Assembly: GCA_944363385.1 (NCBI GenBank)
Contig: CALVUB010000008.1
Span: forward strand, 1-16,332
Source of the DNA: an uncultured Clostridia bacterium
GTDB taxonomy: Bacteria > Bacillota > Clostridia > Christensenellales > UBA1242
Direction: 5' to 3'
DNA length: 16,332 nt
Made by a program: the position numbers and the translations under genes. Below the pieces are notes generated by a model. It had not been told where the DNA came from. It saw only the letters and a program-made list of their open reading frames with translations, and did no database searches. Positions within the stretch are counted from its first letter, which is position 1. Every line of letters begins with the position of its first letter. This document shows, one piece after another, positions 1 to 8,300 of the stretch.

Positions 1-6
1 CTATTG

Positions 7-255
7 GGGCATATATTAAGTTGTTTTTCGCGCTCGGCGGTTAACCTTATCGGTTTAATTCCGCTTGCGCTTCATACGCAGGACTTTCAGTCCTTGGCGA
101 TCAGCCCGCGCTCCACCAAGACAGCTTGGGCATATATTAAGTTGTTTTTCGCGCTCGGCGGTTAACCTTATCGGTTTAATTCCGCTTGCGCTCCATACGC
201 AGGACTTTCAGTCCTTGGCGATCAGCCCGCGCTCCACCAAGACAGCTTGGGCATA
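7..255. repeat. 121-bp tandem direct repeat, two full copies plus 7 bp
   Basis: Copy 1 is 7-127, copy 2 is 128-248, and the first seven bases of a third copy (GGGCATA) are at 249-255. The two full copies differ at a single base, 72 (t) versus 193 (c). That base falls in the loop of the TGCG/CGCA hairpin, not in a stem. Bases 1-6 no longer follow the repeat, so the array ends inside the window on the left. The unit length is not a multiple of three, so it is not a protein repeat. The near identity implies a recent tandem duplication or active homogenisation; an assembly artefact at a contig end is possible. Confidence 0.93.
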
Positions 256-267
256 ATTAGTTAACTT

Positions 268-285
268 TTGACTTAGGCAAGTCAA
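268..285 (-). other. Perfect 7-bp hairpin in the RNA leader
   Basis: The arms TTGACTT (268-274) and AAGTCAA (279-285) are exact inverted complements around a 4-nt loop (aggc). On either strand no U-run follows, so it is a poor intrinsic terminator. It lies between the promoter at 376-404 and the 121-bp modules and fits best as part of the structured transcript. Confidence 0.5.
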
Positions 286-321
286 CCGAAGTCTCTTAAT
301 TTTAAAAGAAGAGGGATGGAA

Positions 322-349
322 CAAGTGTTTGATTTTGCTCAAACACTTG
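322..349 (-). other. Perfect 10-bp hairpin, possible weak terminator or RNA leader stem
   Basis: The arms CAAGTGTTTG (322-331) and CAAACACTTG (340-349) are exact inverted complements with an 8-nt loop. Read on the minus strand it is followed by a pyrimidine-rich stretch (TTCCATCCCTCTTC) rather than a clean U-tract. It could slow or end transcripts arriving from the yabP-yabQ-divIC genes. Because it also sits about 20 nt after the expected start of the promoter at 376-404, it may be the first stem of the non-coding RNA. Confidence 0.55.
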
Positions 350-375
350 GCAATCTATTTCAAGACTGCATTGCT

Positions 376-404
376 ATCTTATCAAATTTAAATCAATAAG
401 TCAA
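376..404 (-). promoter_or_regulatory. Sigma-A-type extended -10 promoter reading leftwards
   Basis: On the minus strand the -35 box is TTGACT (404-399), the spacer is exactly 17 nt, and the -10 box is TAAGAT (381-376), preceded by TGA (384-382), an extended -10 element. Transcription should begin near 370 and run left. It lies just after the divIC-like stop codon. It has no protein gene ahead of it within the window, so it probably serves the structured RNA region at 1-370. Confidence 0.7.
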
Positions 405-420
405 CAATTTTTTCAAAAAA

Positions 421-609
421 TTATAAAATTTTTACAATTTCTTGCTTTGAAATGTCCTCGTTGGCATCATTTATATCATTAAGTTTGTTTTTTTGCCAGT
501 TTATAACTATGCAAGTTATCACAACAAAAAGAATAAGCAAGACTGCTCCGCCATAAATCAAAATGTTTTTAATCTTTTGCTTTTTGTTCTTTTTTTGTTT
601 TTCTTTCAT
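421..609 (-). CDS. divIC: Short DivIC/FtsB-like septum-formation membrane protein
   Basis: This is a 62-residue bitopic membrane protein. It has a Lys-rich cytoplasmic start (residues 1-15), one hydrophobic span (about 16-37), and a short polar tail (38-62) with spacing compatible with a small coiled coil. The assignment rests mainly on position: in Bacillus the order is yabP-yabQ-divIC, and this gene is third in that order here. DivIC-family proteins help build the division septum together with FtsL and DivIB, and are usually around 100 residues or more. This one lacks the extracellular C-terminal part. No continuation was found in another frame after the stop. Its ATG at 609 lies 41 nt inside yabQ with only a weak ribosome site, so translation may be coupled. 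It may be a reduced DivIC or an unrelated small membrane protein. Confidence 0.6.
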   Translation of the reverse strand: MKEKQKKNKKQKIKNILIYGGAVLLILFVVITCIVINWQKNKLNDINDANEDISKQEIVKIL

Positions 610-922
610 CTTTTAAATTATACCACTTCTCTTTGCTTTTTGTCCACAAAAATTTTGTAAAAAAATCAAAGCTTGCCATTCCCAGCAAAAATGAAAGGAT
701 GGTAAACAACCTAAATTGTCCATAATTTGCAAAAAAATTGAAAGAATTAAAAATAAAAAAATAAATAAAAATGAAGAAAAAATAACAAATTTGTGCCAAA
801 AATTTATGCTTTTTTAAGTTTTTGACGCAAAGAATGCATAAAAGAAAAGTTGTCCCAGCCAAAATACCGCCACAAAATAAAACGACAAAAACGATTGGTT
901 GATTAAGCGAAGGATAGAGCAT
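569..922 (-). CDS. yabQ: Spore cortex biosynthesis protein YabQ
   Basis: This is a 117-residue integral membrane protein with three hydrophobic spans (about residues 8-32, 43-66 and 72-92) and a charged Lys/Glu-rich tail. The segment NYGQFRLFTILSFLLG resembles the conserved YabQ core, in which an asparagine/glycine pair precedes an Arg-containing last membrane span. YabQ is needed for cortex peptidoglycan in Bacillus spores and sits in the forespore outer membrane. The ATG (922-920) overlaps the yabP stop in a TAATG junction, a sign of coupled translation, with AAAAGGAT upstream as ribosome site. The protein is shorter than the Bacillus one (about 210 residues), as is common in clostridia. 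The match is good by context and moderate by sequence. Confidence 0.82.
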   Translation of the reverse strand: MLYPSLNQPIVFVVLFCGGILAGTTFLLCILCVKNLKKHKFLAQICYFFFIFIYFFIFNSFNFFANYGQFRLFTILSFLLGMASFDFFTKFLWTKSKEKWYNLKDERKTKKEQKAKD

Positions 923-1176
923 TACTTAAATATCCTTTTGAGAAGCGTTGGTTTTTTTGTGCCAGACAAAGAAAATTTTAAGTTGTTTATGCTTCCATTT
1001 ATCCAAACAACATGATTGTCTAAGTCAAGTTTGGTCACTTCAAGATTTGAGCCTGTTACAACAACGGTTTTATTTTCAGTTTCAATTGCCACTTGACTAG
1101 CAGTCGCGCTTATCACTTTTTTTGCACCTTGCAGTTCCAACTTTTCATAATTTTCAAGAGATAAACATTCTTTCAT
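922..1176 (-). CDS. yabP: Sporulation protein YabP
   Basis: This is an 84-residue all-beta protein of the YabP/YqfC family. It follows the family pattern closely: an opening ENYEKLELQG, an 'IETENKTVVVTGSNLEV' core, then a hydrophobic strand and 'ING.INNLKF' before a short basic tail. In Bacillus YabP is a mother-cell protein needed for cortex formation. I chose ATG at 1176 because AAGGAG (1187-1182 on the minus strand) stands 5 nt before it. A GTG at 1182 is in frame two codons earlier but overlaps that ribosome site. It is the first gene of the yabP-yabQ-divIC run and faces the pseudouridine synthase gene across a spacer of about 90 bp. No clear promoter, including a sigma-E one, could be fixed in that spacer. 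Confidence 0.88.
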   Translation of the reverse strand: MKECLSLENYEKLELQGAKKVISATASQVAIETENKTVVVTGSNLEVTKLDLDNHVVWINGSINNLKFSLSGTKKPTLLKRIFK

Positions 1177-1265
1177 AATCACTCCTTACAAGTTTTTTAT
1201 ATTTTATTAAACAAATTTTCAAAAAATACTAACAGCTAGACTATTTTTTGTTGTAAAATATAATC

Positions 1266-2087
1266 ATGAGAAAGTTTAAATTTGTTGCAAGGCAAAATTG
1301 CAAGTTATCCGATTTGCTTGAAAGCGAAGGATTTCGTTATAACGAAATCTTTAAAGCACTTCGAAACAAAGATGTAAAGATCAATGGCGAGCGCACTAAA
1401 GCTAATGTGCAGGTGAAAGAAGAAGATAAAATTGAAATCTTTTTGCCTGAAATAAAGCAGTCAAAAGCAAACATTGTCTATCAAGATGAAAATATTTTGG
1501 TGGTAGAGAAAAATGTTAATCAAGAGATTGAAGGAGAGCAGGGGTTGGCTAGTCAATTTTCTGCTTTTGCTGTACATCGACTTGACCGAAACACAACAGG
1601 GCTTGTTTTGCTTGCTAAAAATGTTGAGAGCAAGAAGGCACTTCTTGAATGTTTCAAGAAAAAATGGATATCAAAAAAATATATCGCCCAAGTTTACGGG
1701 CGGACAAATTTTCAAGGACAGAAAGAAACAGCCTTTCTTGTAAAAGATGAAAAAATAGGCCTTGTTAAGATTTTTGACAGACCGATTAAAAATTCCAAAC
1801 GAATTGAAACTATATTTAAAACGCGCGCAAACGATGGTGATTCCAGCATTGTGGAATGTGAACTTCTCACTGGCAGAACTCACCAAATAAGAGCGCAACT
1901 AGCACATCTAGGGCATCCAATTATTGGGGATGGAAAGTATGGAAAAAATATTATTAACGAAAAATTTAAGGAAAAATACCAAAGATTGCATTGTTTTTAT
2001 TTAAAAATCAATAAAATCTCACCAGTATTTCAATATTTATCACAAAAAGAATTTTTTAGCGCCCCAAAATTTTATCACCTTTTTTAA
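1266..2087 (+). CDS. RluA-family pseudouridine synthase with S4 domain
   Basis: This is a 273-residue enzyme that converts a uridine in RNA (usually 23S rRNA) to pseudouridine. An S4 RNA-binding domain (about residues 11-60, with LSDLLESEG and VKINGERTKANVQV) is followed by the catalytic domain. Motif II is HRLDRNTTGLVLLAKN (104-119) with the catalytic Asp at 107. The second signature is GRTHQIRAQLAHLGHPIIGD (203-222). The usual N-K-P-x-G segment before motif II is replaced by E-K-N-V-N, and the loop to HRLD is shorter than in RluC/RluD. The exact target uridine therefore cannot be named. No Shine-Dalgarno sequence precedes the ATG, but the MRKFKFV start fits the family. It diverges from yabP and ends before a 231-bp spacer with no clear terminator. 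Confidence 0.92.
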   Translation: MRKFKFVARQNCKLSDLLESEGFRYNEIFKALRNKDVKINGERTKANVQVKEEDKIEIFLPEIKQSKANIVYQDENILVVEKNVNQEIEGEQGLASQFSAFAVHRLDRNTTGLVLLAKNVESKKALLECFKKKWISKKYIAQVYGRTNFQGQKETAFLVKDEKIGLVKIFDRPIKNSKRIETIFKTRANDGDSSIVECELLTGRTHQIRAQLAHLGHPIIGDGKYGKNIINEKFKEKYQRLHCFYLKINKISPVFQYLSQKEFFSAPKFYHLF

Positions 2088-2236
2088 TTACTTTCCTTTT
2101 CGCATAAAGCAAATAAAACCTATAAAAAAGTCCTCAATCTAATAAAAGGATGCTAAATTATCTATTATTTTTCAGATATTTTTAATGATTTATGAATATT
2201 TGTTTTTTGTAAATTTTTAATTTTTTCTATAATCGT

Positions 2237-2266
2237 TTGCAAATTGGTTGTAAAAAGTGTTAATAT
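2237..2266 (+). promoter_or_regulatory. Possible promoter for the giant lipoprotein gene
   Basis: TTGCAA (2237-2242) and TAATAT (2261-2266) are separated by 18 nt and lie about 50 nt before the start codon. A second weak pair, TTGTAA (2248-2253) and TATTAA (2272-2277), overlaps it. The region is very AT-rich, so chance matches are likely. The rest of 2088-2318 holds nothing else that I can support. Confidence 0.3.
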
Positions 2267-2295
2267 GTAAATATTAAATATACCAAAATAAAAAG

Positions 2296-2313
2296 CTCTT
2301 GCAAAAGAGGAGG
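2296..2313 (+). promoter_or_regulatory. Ribosome binding site AGGAGG with GNRA-loop hairpin, deciding a TTG start
   Basis: AGGAGG at 2308-2313 lies 5 nt before a TTG codon (2319-2321), which opens directly into a lipoprotein signal. No ATG gives that leader. The stem CTCTT/AAGAG (2296-2300 and 2305-2309) is closed by a GCAA tetraloop and takes up the first two bases of the ribosome site, so it may modulate translation. Confidence 0.75.
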
Positions 2314-2318
2314 TTTTT

Positions 2319-5300
2319 TTGAAAAAATACATAACACTTTTCATTCTTGCTGTTTGTGTTTTGTTTGGGCTGAGCGCTTGTGTTCAACCAGCGTCTGTTT
2401 ATGGCAAATTTAAGCAAGAAAGCTACACATTAAACCTTGGAGACGTCCTCGATTTATCACAAGAGCTTTCGCTTACCGGCACAACGCTTGAAGAAGTTTC
2501 AATTAAATTTTCAAACGAAGGGATTTTGTCTCTATCAGAAAATCGCTTGACAGCAACAAAAAGTGGCTCGACTTTAGTTTTGGTAAAAAGTGAGAAAGAA
2601 ACAATCGCAAGCTGTCTTGTAAGCGTAAACTTTAAATTTGCCTATCCGCAAAATTTGAGCATCTCTTCTGAGGGAGAGCTTTCTTGGGAGGAGAGTTTTA
2701 TATCAAATGGTGACGAGATTGTAAAAGCACAAGGTTATACAGTTTATATTGACAACACCAGGCAATATCAAGTTTCAACAAACTCGTTTAGCTTTGCGTC
2801 AAATGATTTAGATTTTGGGCGGTATCAGGTGAGCATTCAAGCACTTGCCAATGAGGAGCAAAATGTGCTAGCGTCCGAAAAATCGCCGACACAAACAATT
2901 GTATATGATTTTGTTAGCGTTGTGGAGGGACTTAATATTCAGGTTTCTCAGAGATATCTAGACGAGCAGGCAACGCTTTTATGGAACCATACTCAAAATG
3001 CAGTTTACGATGTTATTATAAACGATTTTAAAGTCAATCAAAAACCTCTTTCCACTTCAAGTTTAACTTATGATTTTTCTAGATTTGCAAATGGTAGAGA
3101 AATCACTGTTCAAATTGTAGCAAAAGATGCCTTTGACCAGCTTATGCAAACAACTTCTTCTTACAAATTACAAAAACTTTTAGCCACAAATCCAAGTTAT
3201 AGATATAATGGGTCGGATGGTTATCTTGTTGTAAATGATAATGCAAATGACGCTCAAAATGTGAATGGCTATATTTTGTATTGGTCAAGCCTTGATGGCA
3301 AAATAAGCGGTCAAAAGGTGATTCAAAGTGGGCAACGTGAACAACTTGACCATCTCGGTGCAGGCATTTACAATATCTCTCTTCAAACACTTGGTGGAAA
3401 GGCGAATGGGGGGCTTTATTTAAATAGCGCAAGTGGTCAGTCCTTTACTTTTGCAAAACTGTCCATGCCACAGCCAGAACTTATTTATGATGGACAGAGC
3501 GTTACAATAAATCTTAGCGAAGGCGACAATGGTTATGTGAGAACCTATAAGATTGTTGTGGGACAGAAAGAAAAAATTGTAAAGCTTGATCAAACAAATC
3601 AAGTAGTTTTCAGCGCATCCGATTTTTTTGAAGGTCAAAATTTGATTGAAATTTATGCTCTTCCATCAGCGCAAGAAAGTTCTGATACAGGTGTTGCATA
3701 TTTTACTGAAGGGAAAATAAGAACAAATCGCGTGATAAACTCAGACTCTTTTGTGCAAAACGTTTATCTTTTAAGCGACATTTCAAGTATTTCTCATGCT
3801 TTTGACGAAGAAAATAAAAACTTGTCAGTTTTGACATTTGAAAATGTCCAGTTTGCTGACAGTTTTAAACTTTTCATTAATGACGAGCAAATAGAAGATT
3901 TTACTTTTGATATAGGCACGCACAACACAGTGATAAAATTTGAAAGCCTTAAAGATATCGCCCCAAATGAAGATAACGCTTATCAAATAACTATTGAGGC
4001 TTTTAGAGCAGATGGTCTTAGCATAAATTCTTATGGACATAAGGTTTTAAATATTTTAGATGTTCCTACAACAGCTCCAGCCGAAAATGGACAATATTCT
4101 TGGAATAAAATTGAAGGCGCGGTTTATCAATACTCCATTTACAAAACAGACAGCACAGGAGATACTGCAGAATTTTATTTGACTGAAAACACTGAACAAA
4201 CTTGCTTAAAAGAGGCTTTGCCTTTTGGATATTATGCGATTCAAGTTGTTGCAAAAAGCAGTGATACAAATGTTTACTTAGACAGCGATTTTGCTCTTTC
4301 AAGCAAAATTTTAGAGGATAATTTCTTGGTGTATGAGCAGATTAATTCTCCACAAGTAAAATTTATCGACAATCAGGGGCAGTATAGCATTGAAATATCA
4401 AACGTTGAATATGCAAGCCACTATGCTATTTTTCTTGACGGACAAGAAATTGACTCGTTTGACAATTTGCAAGACCAAGAAAGCTATACGCGTAAGCTTA
4501 TTGGTCAAGATTTCTCTCAAGAAAAAACTTATATTTTAACAGTTAAGGCAAGTGCAGGCAACAGGTTTGACTCAGCTCTTCACACGGAGTCAGAGCCATC
4601 GCAAATTGAGATAGTCAGAATATGTCAGCCGTCTTATCAAATCGAAGAAGAGTATGATAGCTTTGCCTTATTTGGAATTGAAGGAGAATATGGCAAAAAG
4701 ATTTCAGAGAACTTTGCTGTTTCAAGCGGTCTTGATGATATCTATGTTGACCATTTTGATATTCTTGTAAATGGAGAAAAGGCAAACAAAGACAACCAAG
4801 CACAAATCAATCTTATTGATAGAGGTGAAAGTTTTACCATTTCTATTTCGGCTATTGCAAAAGCACAAGAAGGCAACAGTTATTATTTAAACAGCGCGCC
4901 GACCATCATTACAGTAAACAGGCTTGCAAGTCCTAAAAATCTTACTTTTGAAAATGGGAAACTTTTGCTTGCCGATAGCAATGGAAACACGCAAAAATAT
5001 TTTGTAGAGATTGAGCTTCAAGTCGCTAGTGGAACTAGAATGATAAGGTTTTTCACCCAAGATAGCAATCAAACTTTCAATCTTCAAGACAAGATTGATC
5101 AGCTTTTGACAAACCAATCTTTTGCAAACGAGTTTGCTCAGGCTTCAGGCATAAAAGTTAAAGCTTATGCTTATGTCAAGCCTTATACAGAAGATGGAAT
5201 TCTTTACCTTCAATCTGCTCCAGCAACAACCCAAACTGCACAAACAGAACTTTCTATTGATAAGCTTGCGTCAACATCGCTCTCTTTTGATGTTTTTGAC

Positions 5301-8300
5301 AGCCAAAAGCTTTTAAGTTGGGAGGCGGTTGCAACTGGCACAGTTTATGATATTTATAACGGCAATGATTTGGTAAAAAAGGATTATACCGCAACAAGTG
5401 TATATTTAGATCAAGTGCTAAATGGCAAAGACCTGACAAAAGAAAATATGATTTTCTCAATCGTGGCTAAAAATTCAAGCTATCTCAACTCTTCTTCATC
5501 AAATAAGGTGACAATAGCAAAACTTAGTGCTTTACAACAAGCCACTCTTGTAAACGATAACGGAAATTGGCAGGTTGCTTTAAATATAACAAAAGCTTCA
5601 GATGTGGGTAGAATCGCCAAAGTTTTGGTCAATAATGAAGAGATTGACTACTTGACAGGCTCATCAACCATAACGATTGATTTGTCCACATTTGAAGAAA
5701 AAACATTTGCTTTAACAATTCAATTTATTGCCTCAAACACTGAGAATGCACAGGTGTATTATGTAAACTCAGACACTTTCACATTATCGCTTACCGACAT
5801 TTCTGAAAACTTGCTAAATGGCGAAATTTCAAATAACCAAATTGTTTGGCAAAGTCCTTATCAAAATTGGCAAAGCGAGGTTGTTTATTACGATATAACT
5901 ATCAGCGTAAACGGCACTGTTTTTGAAATTAAGTCTTATGAAAAAACTTCTATTTCGCTTGACGAGCTTGAAGCTTTGACAAATGCAGTGTTTGACTCTG
6001 GGCAAGTTTCAATTTTGATTACTTCTTCACTGTATCCATGCGTGGTTGAGTTGCCTGGAAATGTTAGTTTTGGGAAGGCTCAGCAAAGCTTTTCAACTGA
6101 AAAAGTGCAAGAAGTGGAAAATGGAAAGATTTCGGTTGAGTTGGGCCCGTCTAAAGACTTGATTGAAAAAGAGCTTGATAGTATTGTTAAAATAGATTTT
6201 GAAAATATTTGGAAAGGCGAGGCGGTATTTGATGTGTACGTAAATTCAACCTCTCAGCCTGTCTTTGAAAATCTTAAACCTTCTGCTTCTTACGCAGATT
6301 GTTCAATAACTCTTTCTGGCACAACTTTCACACTTTCTGTCTCATCAAAGTTGCTTACTGAAGAAGGGGAAAATAAAATTTATCTTCGTGCAAAACAGCA
6401 AAACAAGATTATTTCGGATTTAACAGAATTTACCATTTCAAGAAACAGCAATATAGCAAGCGCCGATTTAAGCGCGTACGGCAATTTAAAAGTCACCCTC
6501 GGACAATACAGAGAAGACACTTTGTTGTTAAAACTTAGCATTACATCTCAAACTATCAAATATGAGAGCTATCAAATCACTTCGCAAGTTCAAGAAATTG
6601 ATATAAGCAGTTTTATTGAAGGCATAAGCGGGTTGGTTGAGCTGGAACTTTTGGTGATTGATTCTGACCACAGCATGTTATCAAGCCTTTCAAGCACAAA
6701 AATTTCCAAAAATAAACTTGCTCCAATTTCAGAAATTGAAACTTCACTCGTTGGACAATTAACTTTCCATTTGACAAGTAGTGCTATGGGCGACTCAAAT
6801 ATTGAATTTGTTGTTCAGAGTGAAAATGGTAGATATTATTCCTTTAAACCGGCAAAAGATAGTGATAATGACTTTACTTACACTTATTCTCTTCAAGGAA
6901 TTGTAAATGTTTTAGGAATTAAGCAAGAAGGAACATACCAAATTGCTTTTGCAAACAGATTGTCTGGTTCGCTTAATTCAGATTTTGTTGACTACCAATT
7001 AAGGTTTAAGTTGGAAGAAAATGGCACAGTGTTTAAATATAGGCAAAATCTGACAGCCGATTATATCATTATAAAAGAACTTGCTCCAGAAACAAATTTG
7101 ACAACAAGCGGTTTGCGTATTTCGATAATGCTATACGATAAAAGCGCGGGCTCAATCATCTCTCCTATTAATGATGAAAGGTTTATTGCTGGTTACTGGG
7201 ACGCAAATTCAAATTCATTTAAACAAGCTTCGCCAAATTATGGTGACGAGCGCGACCAAAATGTTTATCCTTCTTATGCACTAAACATCAACTCGCTTTT
7301 AGAGAAATGGCCTAGTGGAAGTTTTACTGTTAATATTTGTCGAGTAGCCCATGAGAATGATAGCATATACATCTATCAAACCAAAACTTTTTCTTTTAGA
7401 AAATTAAATGTCATCAGTGGTGAAGATATTGCAAACAGTGCAATTTCATGGACATGGAGCCAAGGAAACACCCCAGAAGGAACAACTCCATCAAGTTATA
7501 TAATTTCAATTTGGGCAACCGAGGCAGAAGAAAATGTGCAGAGAATTACAACAACTTCATTTAAATACGATTTAAGGCAAATTGCTTTGGCAAGTGGTCA
7601 GTACAGCATAACCATTCAAGCAATTTCTCAAAACGAAGACGTAGTAGCTTCAGACCTTTCAGAAATATTTACAGCGCAAAAATATGCACAGACAAAAGGG
7701 GTTACGCTCGAAAATGGAAGAATTGTGTTTGATATCAATAATTCAAGCGGTGACATTGATAAGGAGCTTGACCTTGTGCAAGTGTTCTACTCAAAGGTTA
7801 ACAACGACCTTGCAGAAAACTTCGTGGACATAGGTAATGCGGGATTTGATGACATCTTTACCTTCAAAACAAACACAGTTCACGATCAAACAGTAAAACT
7901 TATTTTTGAAGAGACAGATTCAAAAGGGCAAACAAGCACAGGTAAAAAATATGTTGCAACAGTCAATCCGATGAATTTGCTTTTAAATTTTGAAGTTATA
8001 AGCACTGAAGGAAAAACGACGTTCTTACAAAGACTTGACGATTATATCACTTCAGGAGGAAATGCAAGCCAGGAGATTTTCAGAAGCTTGCAGAATTTCT
8101 ATAACCATATCAAAGATATGGCGCAAGGGATAAGTGACGGCAAAATAATTTTTGATGATTTTGGAAAAACAATTCCAAATGGTTTCTATAAGGTTTCAGT
8201 TGTTCAAACAGCATCAGACCCTAGCGATGACTTTATTGACTCTGACCCTTCAGTCGAAAAATTAATCTATGTTTCAGCTTCTCCTACAATGACCCTTTTT

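Larger units (their letters stand above)
1..370 (-). ncRNA. Candidate structured non-coding RNA or long structured leader, unknown family
   Basis: No credible protein gene lies here. On the minus strand a strong promoter (376-404) would start RNA near 370. The RNA would have a unique leader of about 115 nt with two perfect hairpins (322-349 and 268-285), then two near-identical 121-nt modules. Each module folds into four neighbouring stems, given in plus coordinates for the copy at 7-127: 93-120 (7 bp, arms 93-99 and 114-120), 80-94 (6 bp, AGGACT/AGTCCT), 66-80 (TGCG/CGCA) and 37-64 (GCGG/CCGC closing TTAACC/GGTTTAA with one bulge). The first two stems compete for bases 93-94. The copy at 128-248 repeats this 121 bases further on. 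GC content of the unit is about 51% by hand count, far above the flanking genes, as is usual for structured RNA in AT-rich genomes. The RNA seems to continue past position 1, since no terminator is seen. It could instead be the 5' leader of a gene to the left. It matches no RNA family I know; transcription and function are inferred. Confidence 0.55.

Noticed and set aside
101..118. GGTGGAGCGCGG on the minus strand resembles the T-box core (GGTGGNACCGCG)
   Set aside because: The core is one base short and altered, the unit is too small for a full T-box leader, and no Stem I or terminator/antiterminator pair or following gene is visible.
80..127. tRNA-like features on the minus strand: a D-arm-like AGCTGTCTTGGTGGAGC and a CTGAAAG loop resembling a tRNA-Phe (GAA) anticodon
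   Set aside because: The acceptor arms do not pair, there is no proper T arm or CCA end, and the supposed anticodon stem has a mismatch; the same bases form the 6-bp AGGACT/AGTCCT hairpin instead.
7..255. CRISPR array or integron attC sites
   Set aside because: The copies are directly abutting with no spacers, the unit is 121 bp, and no attC core (RYYYAAC/GTTRRRY pair), cassette or cas gene is present.
65..256. 63-codon plus-strand reading frame through the repeats
   Set aside because: The repeat length is not a multiple of three, there is no ribosome site, and the composition reflects structured RNA rather than protein.
1259..1264. Perfect TATAAT just before the pseudouridine synthase gene
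   Set aside because: It sits directly before the ATG, so transcription would start inside the gene; the -35 match is weak. It is likely chance in AT-rich DNA.
2088..2236. Terminator after the pseudouridine synthase gene
   Set aside because: Only a 4-bp TCCT/AGGA pairing with a long loop and no U-tract was found.
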